The notes under the pieces: generated by a model
The model's database searches: none
Told to the model about the DNA's origin: nothing
Seen by the model: only the letters and a program-made list of their open reading frames with translations
Shown: piece by piece, positions 31,981 through 43,266 of the stretch
Numbering within the stretch: the stretch's first letter is position 1
Layout: every line of letters starts with the position of its first letter
Made by a program: the position numbers and the translations under genes
Source of the DNA: Chimonanthus salicifolius
Taxonomy: Eukaryota > Streptophyta > Magnoliopsida > Laurales > Calycanthaceae
Direction of reading: 5' to 3'
Assembly: GCA_013350335.1 (NCBI GenBank)
Contig: CM023541.1
Span: 34,960,739-35,024,738 of the forward strand
DNA: 64,000 bases

Positions 31981-34900
31981 ATGGACAAGGGTGAAAGAGA
32001 TCCATCAAACCAGTCCTCTTCAACTTCAACCCAAAGTCCAAGGAATAAGTGTTTGCCTCCATTCATCTCAAAGACGTATGATCTGATCCAAGCTTCTGGA
32101 GCTGATCACATCGTGTCGTGGAACGAACAAGGAACCGGATTCGTCGTGTGGTCACCTGTAGAGTTCTCCCAGTTCTTGCTACCCAAATACTTCAAGCATT
32201 GCAATTTTTCCAGCTTCATCCGACAGCTTAATACCTACGTAAGTACATAAACAAACAATTATTATTGTCACTCTTCGTCATTATCATCATGGTCGGCATC
32301 ATCTTCCTCTTTTTCTTTCAATTCTATTCTCATATTTTTTTTTTTATGAGAAAGGCATTCAAACCTCTTAGAGCATCCGACTAATCCTCGAGTCATGTGC
32401 AAGCCTTTCTACTCATATACTGTAATTCTACAGAGAATGGTCATTTGGGTGAAGTAGAAATTGAACTTATACTTCTGTTTTTTGAGGTGGTTTCTTGGCT
32501 ATCACTTCAACCCCATATTTTAATATAAAATCCACATCAAGATTGCTGGTAATGGACCGGAATGTTAGCACATATTGACAAAATATTTTATATCATTTGA
32601 AATTTATAATTGGATTTAATAAATCCTTTTATACTATTCCAACGACCACTCCTTAAAAGTTGTAAACTTAAAAAATAGTCTCTGAGAATTGTTCTTGCCT
32701 GCCTTGTAGTATTGGTATTGAGCAGGGGTGCAAAATTCGATTTGGCCGATATATCGACCTGGGTCCACTACTATTTTGATTTTTTTTTTTATAAAAAGAC
32801 CAATATTAATTATATCGACTATATCGGCCGAGAAACAGTATGTACGGCCGATATAATAGGTATCGGCCGATATAATGCGGTGCTTGAAAATCGATATATA
32901 TCGGCCGATATGTTTCGTATCGGCTGATATCTTTACCCCTGGTATCGAGTATATTGCATGATGTAAGAAAAGTACTTTCTTCCCTGATTGCTATCGAATT
33001 TCTCTAGTAGCTGTTGGAATTAAAACTCCATTCGTTCATGTTTTATCACAACAATTAAAACACTTAAATGAAATTGTATAAGAACAAAGATTGTCATTTA
33101 TCAAAAACGAACATTATGGATTTGAACTCAGATCATCTAGTGCAATAGCATTAGAGAATTCATAGTTTGTTTGAGATCGCGGCTGTCTTTTCTTTTTTAT
33201 CTGCTTGCTCATAATTTTGATGGGTTCCGAAGTAACTTCGATTCATCCAATTTACATGATAAAAATCTAGACTGGAATAAAACAATTCCAACCATCTACT
33301 GTCGTCCAACAAGGTATCCCGGTGTCATCGAATCATCTACTGTTGATTTTCACTCCACTCTAAAAGGTCACTATCTGTTGAGTTACTCGATGTATGTGGG
33401 TAAAGAGGTTTATATATGTTTCAAGGATTAGTCCGATGCTCTAAAAAGCTTGAATATCTTAGTCATAAAAAAGAAATAGGTAAAAATTGGTCATTGAAAA
33501 ATGATGATGAGCATGTATAGATAGTCGGCCTGGATGGCGAATTTTCAAATTCAATTAGTAGCATCAACGTAGAACAAGCTTCAACGTAAACAATTACAAT
33601 TCTAAAAATGTAAAGCTGAAGCTCCACATTGGCCAGACACATGCCCCTTTCATTTCTTCTACAGTTCTTTCAAAACTCAGATACTACATTAATTAGGAAG
33701 AATATGAACTTTGATGGCTTGGCTTGACGGTCAAGAACTCGCCTCATAAAGTGAAGGTCTTGTGTTTGATTTACTCTCAATTCCAAGGGGTCACTCCCTA
33801 TAGTTTTACACAGTGTGTGTAGATGTGGAGGTTTTTATATGGCTCGAAGGATTAGTCAGGTGAGTGACTTGGACACTTTCAGTCATAAAAAAAAGAATTA
33901 TCTAAAACTCTCCTCTTCCAAATGCCCAGCCCCACATGGTGAGTACTTATCTATATAGTAACGCGATTATCCATACACAATGCATTTTAATATGGCCAGG
34001 CCCATGATGGGTTTAGTTCCTTTAATCACCTCTAGATTTTAAGATATTGATCCCTTTGATTAATGAAATACTCCCTCTGTCCCATTTTAAAAATTTGAAT
34101 TTTTTAAGGAAGGGCTCTGAAAAGGCTTATAAACTTCTTTCCAACATCTTGTAACTCTTTCAAAATGCATATGAGACAACTAAATTGGGATAGAGAGAAT
34201 ATATGGTTAGCAAGAATCGAGTTGGCCCATCATTTTGCCACATGCAAGATCTTACATGATGTATGGAATGAACGGCTCTTAGATGTTGGATTCCGTATAG
34301 ATGAGCCTGATACGAGACATGGTTTGTCAATCTTAAATTCATAAAATAGAGGATGTAAAAGAGCCAAGACAAGCTGAGCTTGGCCCACTTGAAGTTTGTC
34401 GGGCCCATTTTGAACCTGACTCATCAAACTAAAGGTTGAGCTAAGAAACAAAAGCAGGGAAAGTGTAGCTTGCTTAGTTTGAAAACTGTTTTTTTTTTCC
34501 TAATTTGAATATCATGTAGCACAAGATTTTAAAAAGAGTAGCAGTTGAAGCTCCTCAAAAGTCAAAGTCAAACTCAAGCTCAAGCTCAGGTTCAGAAATT
34601 GCCATAGGGTTGGTCATCTCCTATTCACAAATGGATTTTCACATGTATATTGATCCTCTACAAGTACATGGATTTATAACTCATTAGATGTCTGATAAAA
34701 AATAATACGTGAAATTGGCCCTCCATTTCCAGAACAGTTGAGAAGAACAAGGGCTGAAAACCATGTAAGACCAAGTAAAGAGGCATTCGGCTCTTTAGAT
34801 CGCTAAGTTAGGCCTCATATGTGTGAAGTGGCAAGAAAGTTCCACATTGTCTAATTTGAGAAATTAATAACTCTATATAACACTTGAGACATCTTTCTTT

Positions 34901-36046
34901 TAATGACTAACTTTTGAGAGTGAGTTCTACCAAAAGAATATTATCATGTTATGATTTTGTAATATTCTGACTTTGAGCCTAGTGTTTACACGAGCATATG
35001 CCGATTACCAAAATATGGCAAGTGAGAATTGCTACTTCTACACTACCTTGGATGAGTAGAGAAGGATGATTGCCCATTTGTTACAAATATTCCCGAGTGA
35101 GCTCTTTCCACATTGAAACTATTTTCCATTGTTTCAAGCCAATCTTCCCCTGTGAAAATGTTTTATGGTGACCTACTCATTTTCCACAATGTTTGTGGAA
35201 GGCAAATTCCTAAGAGGACTCGGGAAACAATTTCCATGCGTTAAAATTCAAGACGTATGTATTAAAGGAAAGTCTGTACTTGGTTGACTTGTCACCAACA
35301 ATCTTCCATTAGTGTTAGTTGGAGCTAGTCATGAGATTGTAAATTGTTTTGATTGATTATTTTCCTTCTTTGAGAATTGTATAGTATATATATGGGTGTT
35401 AATGATATTGAAATATCAAATCATTTTTCCAAATTCTATATGATACAGAGTCAGATGATCTGACCTTGGAATACTCGTGATCAGCCTAAGTCCCTCTCAA
35501 AAATCTAAAACCCTCTCCCTTCCCTCTCAAATACAGAGTCAGATGATCTTTGTCTTTCACAAATTCTACAGTATGTCTCAGCCCATGAACTAACTATAGC
35601 CCAACCAAATAATGATCCATGACTTGATTAATGACCAAATCAATCCAACCCATGACCTGTGTAGAGCCTACCAAATTTCCAACCCAGAGTTAGATATCAT
35701 GCTCATGCATTGGTTAATGCAGGGGTTTAAGAAAGCCGCATCGAATCGATGGGAGTTCCAGCATGACAAGTTCCGAAAGGGAGAGAGGCACCTACTTGCA
35801 GAGATCACCCGAAGGAAATGCCTGCCGAGCGTGTACCCGAGCTTTCTCAAGGCTTGCGACAGGCGCGAGGACATGGACGCCGGCATTCTGGTGGAGGAAA
35901 ACAAGAATCTCGAGAGAGAGAACTCCTCACTGATGCAGCAGATCGCACAATTCAAAGCTCTTGAGGCGGAGCTCTTGGACTGCCTCTCACAATACATGGG
36001 GGGTGGCAGCAGCAGCAGCGACAACAAAGATTGCCAACAATTATAG
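31981..36046 (+). CDS. Class-B-like heat shock transcription factor, 2 exons, 193 aa
   Basis: Exon 1 is 31981-32238 and exon 2 is 35723-36046, with GT-AG ends and phase 0. The product would bind heat shock elements in the nucleus. Residues 25-118 form the HSF DNA-binding domain, including [31 protein letters not shown] and the hallmark [15 protein letters not shown]. The intron falls between Tyr86 and Gly87 in RQLNTY|GFKK, the position conserved in plant HSFs. Residues 140-177 form a short oligomerisation coiled coil ([20 protein letters not shown] onward) without the insert of class A. No activation motif, no clear nuclear export signal and no LFGV repressor tetrapeptide are seen before the Ser-rich end. 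Subtype is uncertain; a B3/B5-like member is my guess. An acceptor-like TTTGCAG lies just upstream at 31943-31949, so a non-coding first exon is possible. Confidence 0.9.
32338..32465 (-). mobile_element. SINE family A copy in HSF intron
   Basis: T-run then ATGAGAAAGGCATTC, CTCTTAGAGCATCCGACTAAT, CATGTGCAAGCCT and TGTAATTCTACAGAGAATGG. This is the reverse complement of the family A 3' half with its A tail. Confidence 0.65.
32723..32940. mobile_element. MULE-type MITE in HSF intron (218 bp)
   Basis: Starts CAGGGGTGCAAAATTCG and ends CTTTACCCCTG, terminal inverted repeats, with several TATCGGCCGATAT motifs inside. Flanked by a 9-bp duplication with one mismatch (GGTATTGAG at 32714-32722, GGTATCGAG at 32941-32949), the Mutator-like size. 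Same family as 29112-29643, without the CGGTTTTT interior. Confidence 0.8.
33352..33472 (+). mobile_element. SINE family A 3' part in HSF intron
   Basis: Contains ATGTGGGTAAAGAGGTTTAT, CAAGGATTAGTCCGATGCTC and ends TTAGTCATAAAAAAG, matching the 3' half of 33718-33895. Confidence 0.55.
33718..33895 (+). mobile_element. SINE family A, most complete plus-strand copy
   Basis: The head GGCTTGGCTTGACGGTCAAG and GGTCTTGTGTTTGATT resemble degenerate A and B boxes. The body has GGTCACTCCCTATAG and AAGGATTAGTCAGGTGAG, and the tail is CAGTCATAAAAAAAA. Flanks share AAGAAT. It lies in the HSF intron. Confidence 0.65.
33900..35720. other. Rest of the HSF intron
   Basis: No further domain, MITE or SINE was recognised in this AT-rich intron sequence. 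Confidence 0.4.
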
Positions 36047-37296
36047 TGATTGATCATGGTTGGTTGTTTCTTGATTAAAAATGCCTACATTTTATCTTGT
36101 TCTAGTTAAGTTGATGATGGGTTATAAGTGATCCACACCATTGATCCGATGGGCCACCCACCCACTAAGATGATCCAAGGCCATGGACCCACACCCACCT
36201 GCAGACAGTCCAAAGTCAATTTCTCTCATCACAAACCAGCATTTTGGTTTAGAGGTCAGATTAATATTAACTTCAGAGAACTCTACCAACATACAAACAT
36301 TTCCTCCTTTTATGTTATCCTGTCGAGACTTGGGTAAAAAAATTGTGCAATAAATTGACGTGGTCTCCTATCATACGTGGGCCACACGATTATAAAAGTC
36401 CCACGTGTAAGCCAAGTATGTTGGTGTTTTTTTTTTTCTTTTCCTATGTGACACTCAGATGGGTGCTACTGATAAGATGTCAGGATATCAAATCATCCGA
36501 CTGTCGTGATAAGAACATTAGATAAATATCTTTATCTATAATACATAATTTTAGAGTGAAAATGTATCAAAATCGAATCAATCAGAGTTAGATCTAAATA
36601 AAAAGAAGAAAAAAAATTAAAACAGTTTAGATTTATCATTGAGTGGACTCTATATGAAACCCGTACACCCAAATGGATTGTATGCTAGGGCTTCCAGTAG
36701 TTTTGCCCTTTTATCAATCATCTAAATCAAAGAAAAAAAGAGTAAATTTCATCATAAAAAGAGAAATTATAGGTTTCAATTTATAAAAACAGGTTTATGA
36801 CATGTTTATCAAGCCTCATTTTTTTCATGGATAAAAACTGTTAGTTATGATCGAAGGGATAAAATGTATTTGGTTCCACGTTTGGTGCACAAGTGACCTC
36901 TAATTTGCAAGTGGAATTCATATAAATCCTATAGAACTTGATGTCCAATATCAACCTTTTACAGTGCACCATTTAAACATGACAGAAGTATAAAAGTAGT
37001 TGATGAAAAGACAACAAAGAATTCAATTGGGCTGAAACCTTGCAAAAGTTATGTTTTGCATGTTTATTTGCTGTCTATTTCACATGAGAAAAGAAAAAGT
37101 TAATTTCATAAGAAAAGTGTGGGATCCATATTAGAAAGGCAATGGATTGGATTAGGTCAGGTGATTTTTTTTTTTATGATGAACAAAACCAAATCTGACC
37201 CCACTCAAATTTTTTAATTAGTGAACTGAGTCGATCTAACCCAACCTAAATTTTATTTTACTCAACTCGACCCAACCTGAGTTTTTATAAAACTAA
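36047..37296. other. HSF 3' flank and spacer
   Basis: Likely 3' UTR followed by AT-rich spacer. Near 37185-37285 there are ACCCAACCTGA phrases like those in the 26842 MITE, but no element ends were found. Confidence 0.4.
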
Positions 37297-37405
37297 TAAC
37301 CCATTTCAGCACCTAGGACGTGCAATTTCAGAAATAAAGCTAACCCATTTCAGCACCTAGAATGTGCCATTTCAGAAAATAAAGCTAACCCATTTCATCA
37401 TCTAA
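37297..37405. repeat. Tandem repeat, 44-bp unit
   Basis: Units begin TAACCCATTTCAGCACCTAG at 37297 and 37341 and a diverged third starts at 37385; each of the first two ends ATTTCAGAAA(A)TAAAGC. Decayed CCATTTCAG phrases continue to about 37470. Confidence 0.85.
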
Positions 37406-38094
37406 AGCCAGTCCATTTCAGCCCCTCAAGTCAGCTCCAAAATTGATCCATTTCAGACCCAAAACCACTTTTCAGCATAAAAAGTGCAACAATTTTCATC
37501 CCGGCCCTATAGTGCCCTTCATCACGTCCCTGATGGCCTGATGTAAGCTGGAAACAACAAAAGTACAAGCCCCTGTTCAGCAGAAGTAATACCAACTCAC
37601 TATTTTCATCCCGGCCCTCTCAAATCTCAAAGGTATTCAACTATTCCAATTTTGAGAGAATAAAATACAAAAGCTTACAGTAGCACCAAATGATGTAGCA
37701 ATCATGACAGATAATTTGACAACCAAAATTCAAATGAGTACTCGTGAAAGATATCCAAATTAGATATCTTCAGATGTATTTAAAAACCTGCCAATGGGGT
37801 TAACCCAGATCACTTTGAAATTTGCCAAATAAACTAACTACACTGTCGATGCCTGGTGAGTGGACAGTAGCATACATTAAGCTTCCTAATTGCATTAGCA
37901 TAAGGGACATTGGACATGTAAGCTTCATGAATCTTTAGGTGGGCATGTCAACTTAAAAGTTTGCAACCTTTATGATGAGTGTATTAAGTGTATAAGTATC
38001 AGAGAGAGATATAGTAAAATAAATTATACTCTAGTTCAAGCTATATTCAACTCAAGAATAAAATACAAGAGTACACAGCTTCATCTGTTCTCTC

Positions 38095-38572
38095 TACCTG
38101 GCTGTGTTTCTTTTGGGCTGCTGTGCTGCTCTGTTGGATCTGTGACTGGCTGTTATATCCTTCTGATATTTAGGGCTTTGGGCTTTGGGCTACTTTTTGT
38201 TTCTTTGCCTGACCCGGGCTGTGGCTTCCTTTGTGGATCTCTGTCAATGTCTTTTATGCTTGTTTCTTCTTTGTATTTTCTATACGGGTCTCTTTCTGCT
38301 CGTTTAATTTGTTTGCCCTTTTTCCTGGCCCAGGATGTGGGCTTCCTCTCCTGGTTCGGGATGTGGGCTTGTTTCTCCTGGCCCCGAATGTGGGTTTTGT
38401 GCATTTTGGGTCCTTTTCCTTGGCTTATCTGGGCTTGTCTATCTTCTCCAGGCCCAGTTATGTCCTTCCTTTGTTTTTTCTTGGGCCGCTCCTTTGCGAG
38501 CTCCTTTTTGTATTTATTTGGGGTGTTTCCCCTTCTTTTGAATGAAATATTAACCCAATCGTTCAAAAAAAT
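38095..38572 (+). mobile_element. Probable LINE 3' UTR with A-rich tail
   Basis: T/G/C-rich sequence with many GGGCT, GGCCC and CTGGCC phrases runs into TTTTGAATGAAATATTAACCC and then an A-rich tail (GTTCAAAAAAATAAATAAAA). This layout matches plant L1 3' ends, including TTTAATGAAATTTTTCTGTT near 61630. The 148-aa hydrophobic ORF across it has no recognisable domain. Confidence 0.4.
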
Positions 38573-39082
38573 AAATAAAATTGGGTGAAGAAAAGAGCAG
38601 CATATCAGAACAGTTAAACAAGTGAGAGGGCAGTGGGCCTGGGAAGTATCTGTTGTAGTTCATTAAACAATGCAGCTGATTAGCAGAAAACAGAAAATCA
38701 ACGCTGAGATATCCTTGTTTGTATTCTTCTCTCTTATCTAATGGAAACAGCAACCACTAACTACATCTATAGGGTTAGAAAACTCAAAAGTGGAAAAGCG
38801 CAGCCCAAAACTGGCCTGTTCACATCCCTAAAATTCTTTCAGCTCTGTGTCCAAATGAAACTGATTATATTCTACCATTGATATTGCAACTATAGCAAAC
38901 TACATGAACAGTTTTTCATATACATGAATAGTAGTTTGTCGAGATGCGACTTGGAGTGTTTTATCATGCTAGATGGCTATTAAAATATGTATTAAATATT
39001 CTTTAATTGATGAAGAAGAGCCTTACAGAATCTTTTAATGCATGGAGAGATACAAGGATTTAATACAAGCAATGTCAAATCA

Positions 39083-39386
39083 GGGCCGGTTTAACGCATA
39101 CGTTAAAAAGGCATCTGCCTAGGTGCACAGTTAGAAAGGCCCAATATTTTAGTTACCGCATAGTGTATTACCACAAAATCCTTTTTAGGTACCGCATAGA
39201 CGCATAGTGTATTACTGCAGTCTTTTTTTAGTTACAGCATAGATGCATAGCTGCATAAACTTCAATTTTTTTTATTATATATAATTAAAATTTCAATTAA
39301 ATATTACTCATAATAATTTCTTAAATACCAAGAAGACCCTGTTTAGATTTTTTGCTTGAGGCCTCAAATTGTGTCGAGACTGCCCT
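39083..39386. mobile_element. Possible MITE with AGGGC termini
   Basis: Starts AGGGCCGGTTTAACGC and ends with the inverted AGGGCAGTCTCGAC (plus strand GTCGAGACTGCCCT). The interior repeats TACCGCATAG/ACAGCATAG. No clear target duplication. A 66-aa ORF starting inside it is not supported as a gene. Confidence 0.4.
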
Positions 39387-39606
39387 ATGCCAAACTATGC
39401 ATTCGAGTGTTGGCACTGGCACCCTTGCCCATGCCATTGGTTCTAAAGTGATGGACGTAAGAACTCTGGCCAAAGATAATGGCCACAAGTATGCAGAAGC
39501 TGAAAGTCGGCTTGCTTCTCCAAAGAGTGTCAATGATAGAGGTTGGTTGTAATTTGAATTACCATTGTACAGCTACATAATAAACTTTTTTCTTATAGAA
39601 TTTTAA

Positions 39607-39735
39607 TTTATTTTTTATGATCAAGGTGTCCAGGCTTCTTAGAGCACTCAAGTAATTCTCGGGGCATGTGCACGCCTCCCTATCCACATACACCGGATAA
39701 CTTTATGAGAAGTGACCCTTTGTCAAAGAGAAAAT
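39607..39735 (-). mobile_element. SINE family A copy
   Basis: T-run then ATGATCAAGGTGTCCAGGCT, TTAGAGCACTCAAGTAATTC and GGGGCATGTGCACGCCTCCC, the reverse complement of the family A 3' half. Close relative of 40190-40377. Confidence 0.65.
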
Positions 39736-40189
39736 TCTAGGGACTCAGCTGATATTGTCAGCTAGGGGAAACACTGATAGTGCTACCTTTGATTCTTCTT
39801 ATGCTAGGGGAAGCACATATAGTTCACAAAGAAATTTTAGAAAGAGCAAACAATGATTAAATCTCATTAGTAATTGTACATCCTTTTCATTTTCCACTTT
39901 TTTGAGTAGGGCATAGGAATAGAATTTGTTCTATCTGAACTTCTATTTCTACTTCCTCTATAGGATTTGGGAATTGATTGCTCAAGTACAATTAGATAAC
40001 GCTCTATAAAATTCGTATCTTCGGTGACGAACCATAAGTGAGATTTCTTGTGAATTTTATCTGCAGAGATATGGCATGAAAGAGTCCAGTGCAATTGGAA
40101 CTTATGGATTCAATACTAAAAAAATTAGAGTGCAATTCATGCCAAGTTGTCCTTTAATTATTTCCCGCTACCGAGTTTAGTTGAAGTTT

Positions 40190-40377
40190 TTTTTTTATGA
40201 TCAAGGTGTCTAGGTGTCTTAGAGTATCTTACTAATCTTCGGGGCATGTGCAAACCTCCCTACTCATACACATCAGGATAACTCTACAGGAGTGGTCATT
40301 TGAGGTGGAGTGGAAATTAAAGTCAAAACTCCTACTTTCTTATACGAGTTTCTGACCGTCACTCTAAACCCTTTTCA
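40190..40377 (-). mobile_element. SINE family A, complete copy with target duplication
   Basis: Poly-T then ATGATCAAGGTGTCTAGGTG through to a head whose reverse complement reads GTGACGGTCAGAAACTCG. Bracketed by an imperfect duplication (GAGTTTAGTTGAAGTTT at 40173-40189, GAGTTAGATGAAGTTT at 40378-40393). Together with 33718-33895 it defines the family as about 180 bp. Confidence 0.75.
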
Positions 40378-40393
40378 GAGTTAGATGAAGTTT

Positions 40394-41882
40394 GTATTCA
40401 CATTGCGGTGAGTCTTTTCTTGAGAGGTCTTTTTAGAGTGGAAGTAGCCTAGACAACTAGTGATACTGCCTACTGATGTAATATCCAAGGCAAAATCCTG
40501 CTTCAAATGAAGGCAATGATGAAAGAAATCAACAAATGGCAAGAGTACCAATATAAGCAATGACATGAAAATAGTGCTCCACCAAAGTCCAAAATATGGT
40601 TCAATGATTGTTGCCAAGGAAACTAATATGCACAATAATCATGTATCAATGGAATAGCTCTGACCAAATCATCTTATGGCAGAAACCAATCCAAAGCATC
40701 TCTCCATCTATCTATTCATCCCATGATTTGATGGTCCAAACTCCAAAGATTTGAAGCATTTTTACAAGTTATTTTTTTTTTTAAATAAATCAAAACGCAA
40801 TAATATGCAACGAAGGTATAGGTAAGAAACAATTAACTAAACAGGAATTTAATTGGATCATATTTGAGTGTTCAGTGATCTCTTTGCAGCATGAGCCAAA
40901 TCCAGGCGAATCCTGATTCAGGTCATTCAATATGTTGTGAAATCGAGAGTCGAATGTTTGAACCTGACAGTTTTGTTGTTTGCATCAAGGTCATTTTCAT
41001 TGAAAATGAATGATGCCCTATCTTAATGAATTAAGGAAAATCTTCTTCTCTTATCTCTTTAATTTTTTCCTATCCCATCTATCGGAGAAACAAATTCCTT
41101 AATAAAAGAAGAAAATGTCTTACTTTTTGTATTCTTGACAAAGAGCCCCCATTTCATAAAAGAAAAGAAAAGAGTCTCATTTTCCATATTCTTCCTTTTT
41201 TTAATTAGCAATGACAAGCAACCCCTTCCTACCAATGAAAAATGACACTTCTCTCTTCCAATGGAATAAGAGCTCTTTGTCATGGACACAAAAATAAGAC
41301 ATTCCTCTCTTCTTCTAAAGAATGAATCCATTTCTTACAATAAGGAATAGAAAAATTCAATAAAGATGAATATTTTATTCACTCAACAAGACTACACTCC
41401 ATTCATTTTGAAAAAAAAAAAAAAATTAATGATTTTGCCGCAAACGACAAAAATATCGAGTTTCTATAGTCCAACATAATTCTGGCTTTCATAGCACCAG
41501 TTGAATGACATGGATCGAACTGAAATATAAATTATTTCACAAGGTTTTTTCCTAACAGCCTCTTAATGAAACAAAAGTCGTCAGATATCAAAGAGAAGGC
41601 ATAGTACCTCAATATGGCAACCGCTGAGATCACCAAACATAGAATCAATCGGTGCAGTCTCTCTGGTTTCAACGAATCATTTTTCTCTAACATGGTCTGC
41701 TCATCTGACCCACAAAATGTTCTTTTATCCTGTCTGGGACAGGCAATATGGGGATCGAAAGCCAGCAATAAGGGACTCCAAAGGTTTTAAGAATATAGTT
41801 ACCCCAAAATGCATGTTTTAGGAAATCCATTGCATGGAGGAAATTGTTTCTAATAGAACTCACTAACACAATTTGTCAAATG
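40394..41882. other. Spacer without recognised features
   Basis: Short ORFs (for example a hydrophobic 84-aa minus ORF at 40381-40635) show no known domain or splice support. Homopolymer runs only. Confidence 0.4.
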
Positions 41883-41894
41883 TAATTATGAGTA

Positions 41895-42044
41895 GACTCC
41901 AAAGGATTGGCCCAGTGGTTGAGGTATTTGGTTCAATCTCCAGTAACTCTAACGAGGGTCACTCTCTGATTGGAGGGTCTTCACACATTCTAAAGAACTA
42001 GTCGGGTGCGACACCTTCAACACCTCCAAACCTCAAAAAACATA
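41895..42044 (+). mobile_element. tRNA-derived SINE (150 bp)
   Basis: Exact 12-bp duplication TAATTATGAGTA at 41883-41894 and 42045-42056. A box TGGCCCAGTGGT and B box GGTTCAATCTC are well kept. The tail is CCTCAAAAAACATA. Different head from family A but shares GTCACTC and CTAGTCGGGTG body words. Confidence 0.85.
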
Positions 42045-42056
42045 TAATTATGAGTA

Positions 42057-43266
42057 CCCACATCAAATAAATGAAAAGTGATATCTAAAGACTTTGACAT
42101 CATTGCATTGCTTCCCAGAGAAGTTAAAGTAATAATATTCAGCAACCCTTAGATGCTTTAGAAATGCTATGAACACTTGACAAAAAGTTCAGCATTTTTT
42201 TATCTACTTGATATTGACATTTAAGTCATACACCCTGTCAAAGACCATAACCTTTATCGCTCTATAATTTATGATGTCCCTTACCCCTTTTACCGCTCAG
42301 TCTCTACCACATGCAGTTCATAGATTCTTTTTGAGGCATCCATCCTGGAAATCTACCAGTTGTATGTGGTCCATTGACTCTGCCCTTGGTGTTTCCAAAG
42401 AGATGCTCTGGGAAACGGCATGTAGATGCCTTCTTTTGTGAAAAGTAAAGCAAATTTTATGTTCCAAAATTTGACCTTTCTCCTACAGCAAATGGCAAAT
42501 GACGCCACGTGTCTCTGGTAATCAACCATCTATGATGGTACCCACAAAAATCCATTCCAATCTTGGCTCAAATTTGAAAATGAGAGCCTGTCTACTCTTT
42601 GAGTTGGTTCAACTGCTCATTGAAACCTACAGATGTTACTTAAAAGGAATCCACTCCTGTTACTGCCCCTTTGAACAAGATTATGTTTACAGCTAAATGT
42701 CTACCATTGAAAGAAAAAAATCATTTAAAATTAATAAATGATGGCAAAGATTCTTTTGCAAGTAAACACGCTAGTAAGACCAGGCTCATCACCAAAAATT
42801 TGTCAAATCCCATTCTGGTGGTTCAAAAGTGCTTTGAGTCCCATATCCGGGAATTGTGAGGTTTGGGAATTGTAGCAGGCTCATGGGTGCGGGGATCCTG
42901 TATTTCTGTACATAATCAAGGAGAGGGGGAAAGGCCAAACAGTCTGCCATAACTTTATAGTTTCTACCTCTAAATTAAATTTTAAAAAAAAAAGTTTCTT
43001 GGTGTTCTAACAGATTCTGCAACAACCTCATCAGTTCTACTAGCAGCTTGGCCGCCAGGTAGAAAATTCTGAAGCCAGAGCTGCAAAACCATTAAAAAAA
43101 AGTTACAACATCCTTGCATTTATGTACCTTAACTGCTTCCTTCCCCATTGATTAACAAGAAGAAACGCCAGGAGCTCAACTTGTCCACAAGTTCCAAAAA
43201 TCATAGAGAGGAAATTTCTAGGATTCTTCAGAGTAAAAAAATCTTGACTTCTGCATGACCAATTGA
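42057..43266. other. 3' flank of the Smr-domain gene
   Basis: Includes the likely 3' UTR of the minus-strand gene ending at 43267. No other gene was recognised. Confidence 0.4.

Noticed and set aside
38142..38588. 148-aa hydrophobic ORF and its overlapping frames
   Set aside because: Composition follows a LINE 3' UTR-like sequence with an A-rich tail; no domain.
39352..39552. 66-aa ORF as a gene exon
   Set aside because: No known domain, starts inside a possible MITE, and no matching exons nearby.
40381..41869. Minus ORFs with hydrophobic stretches downstream of the Smr gene
   Set aside because: No family recognised and no consistent splice signals; one overlaps a SINE target duplication.
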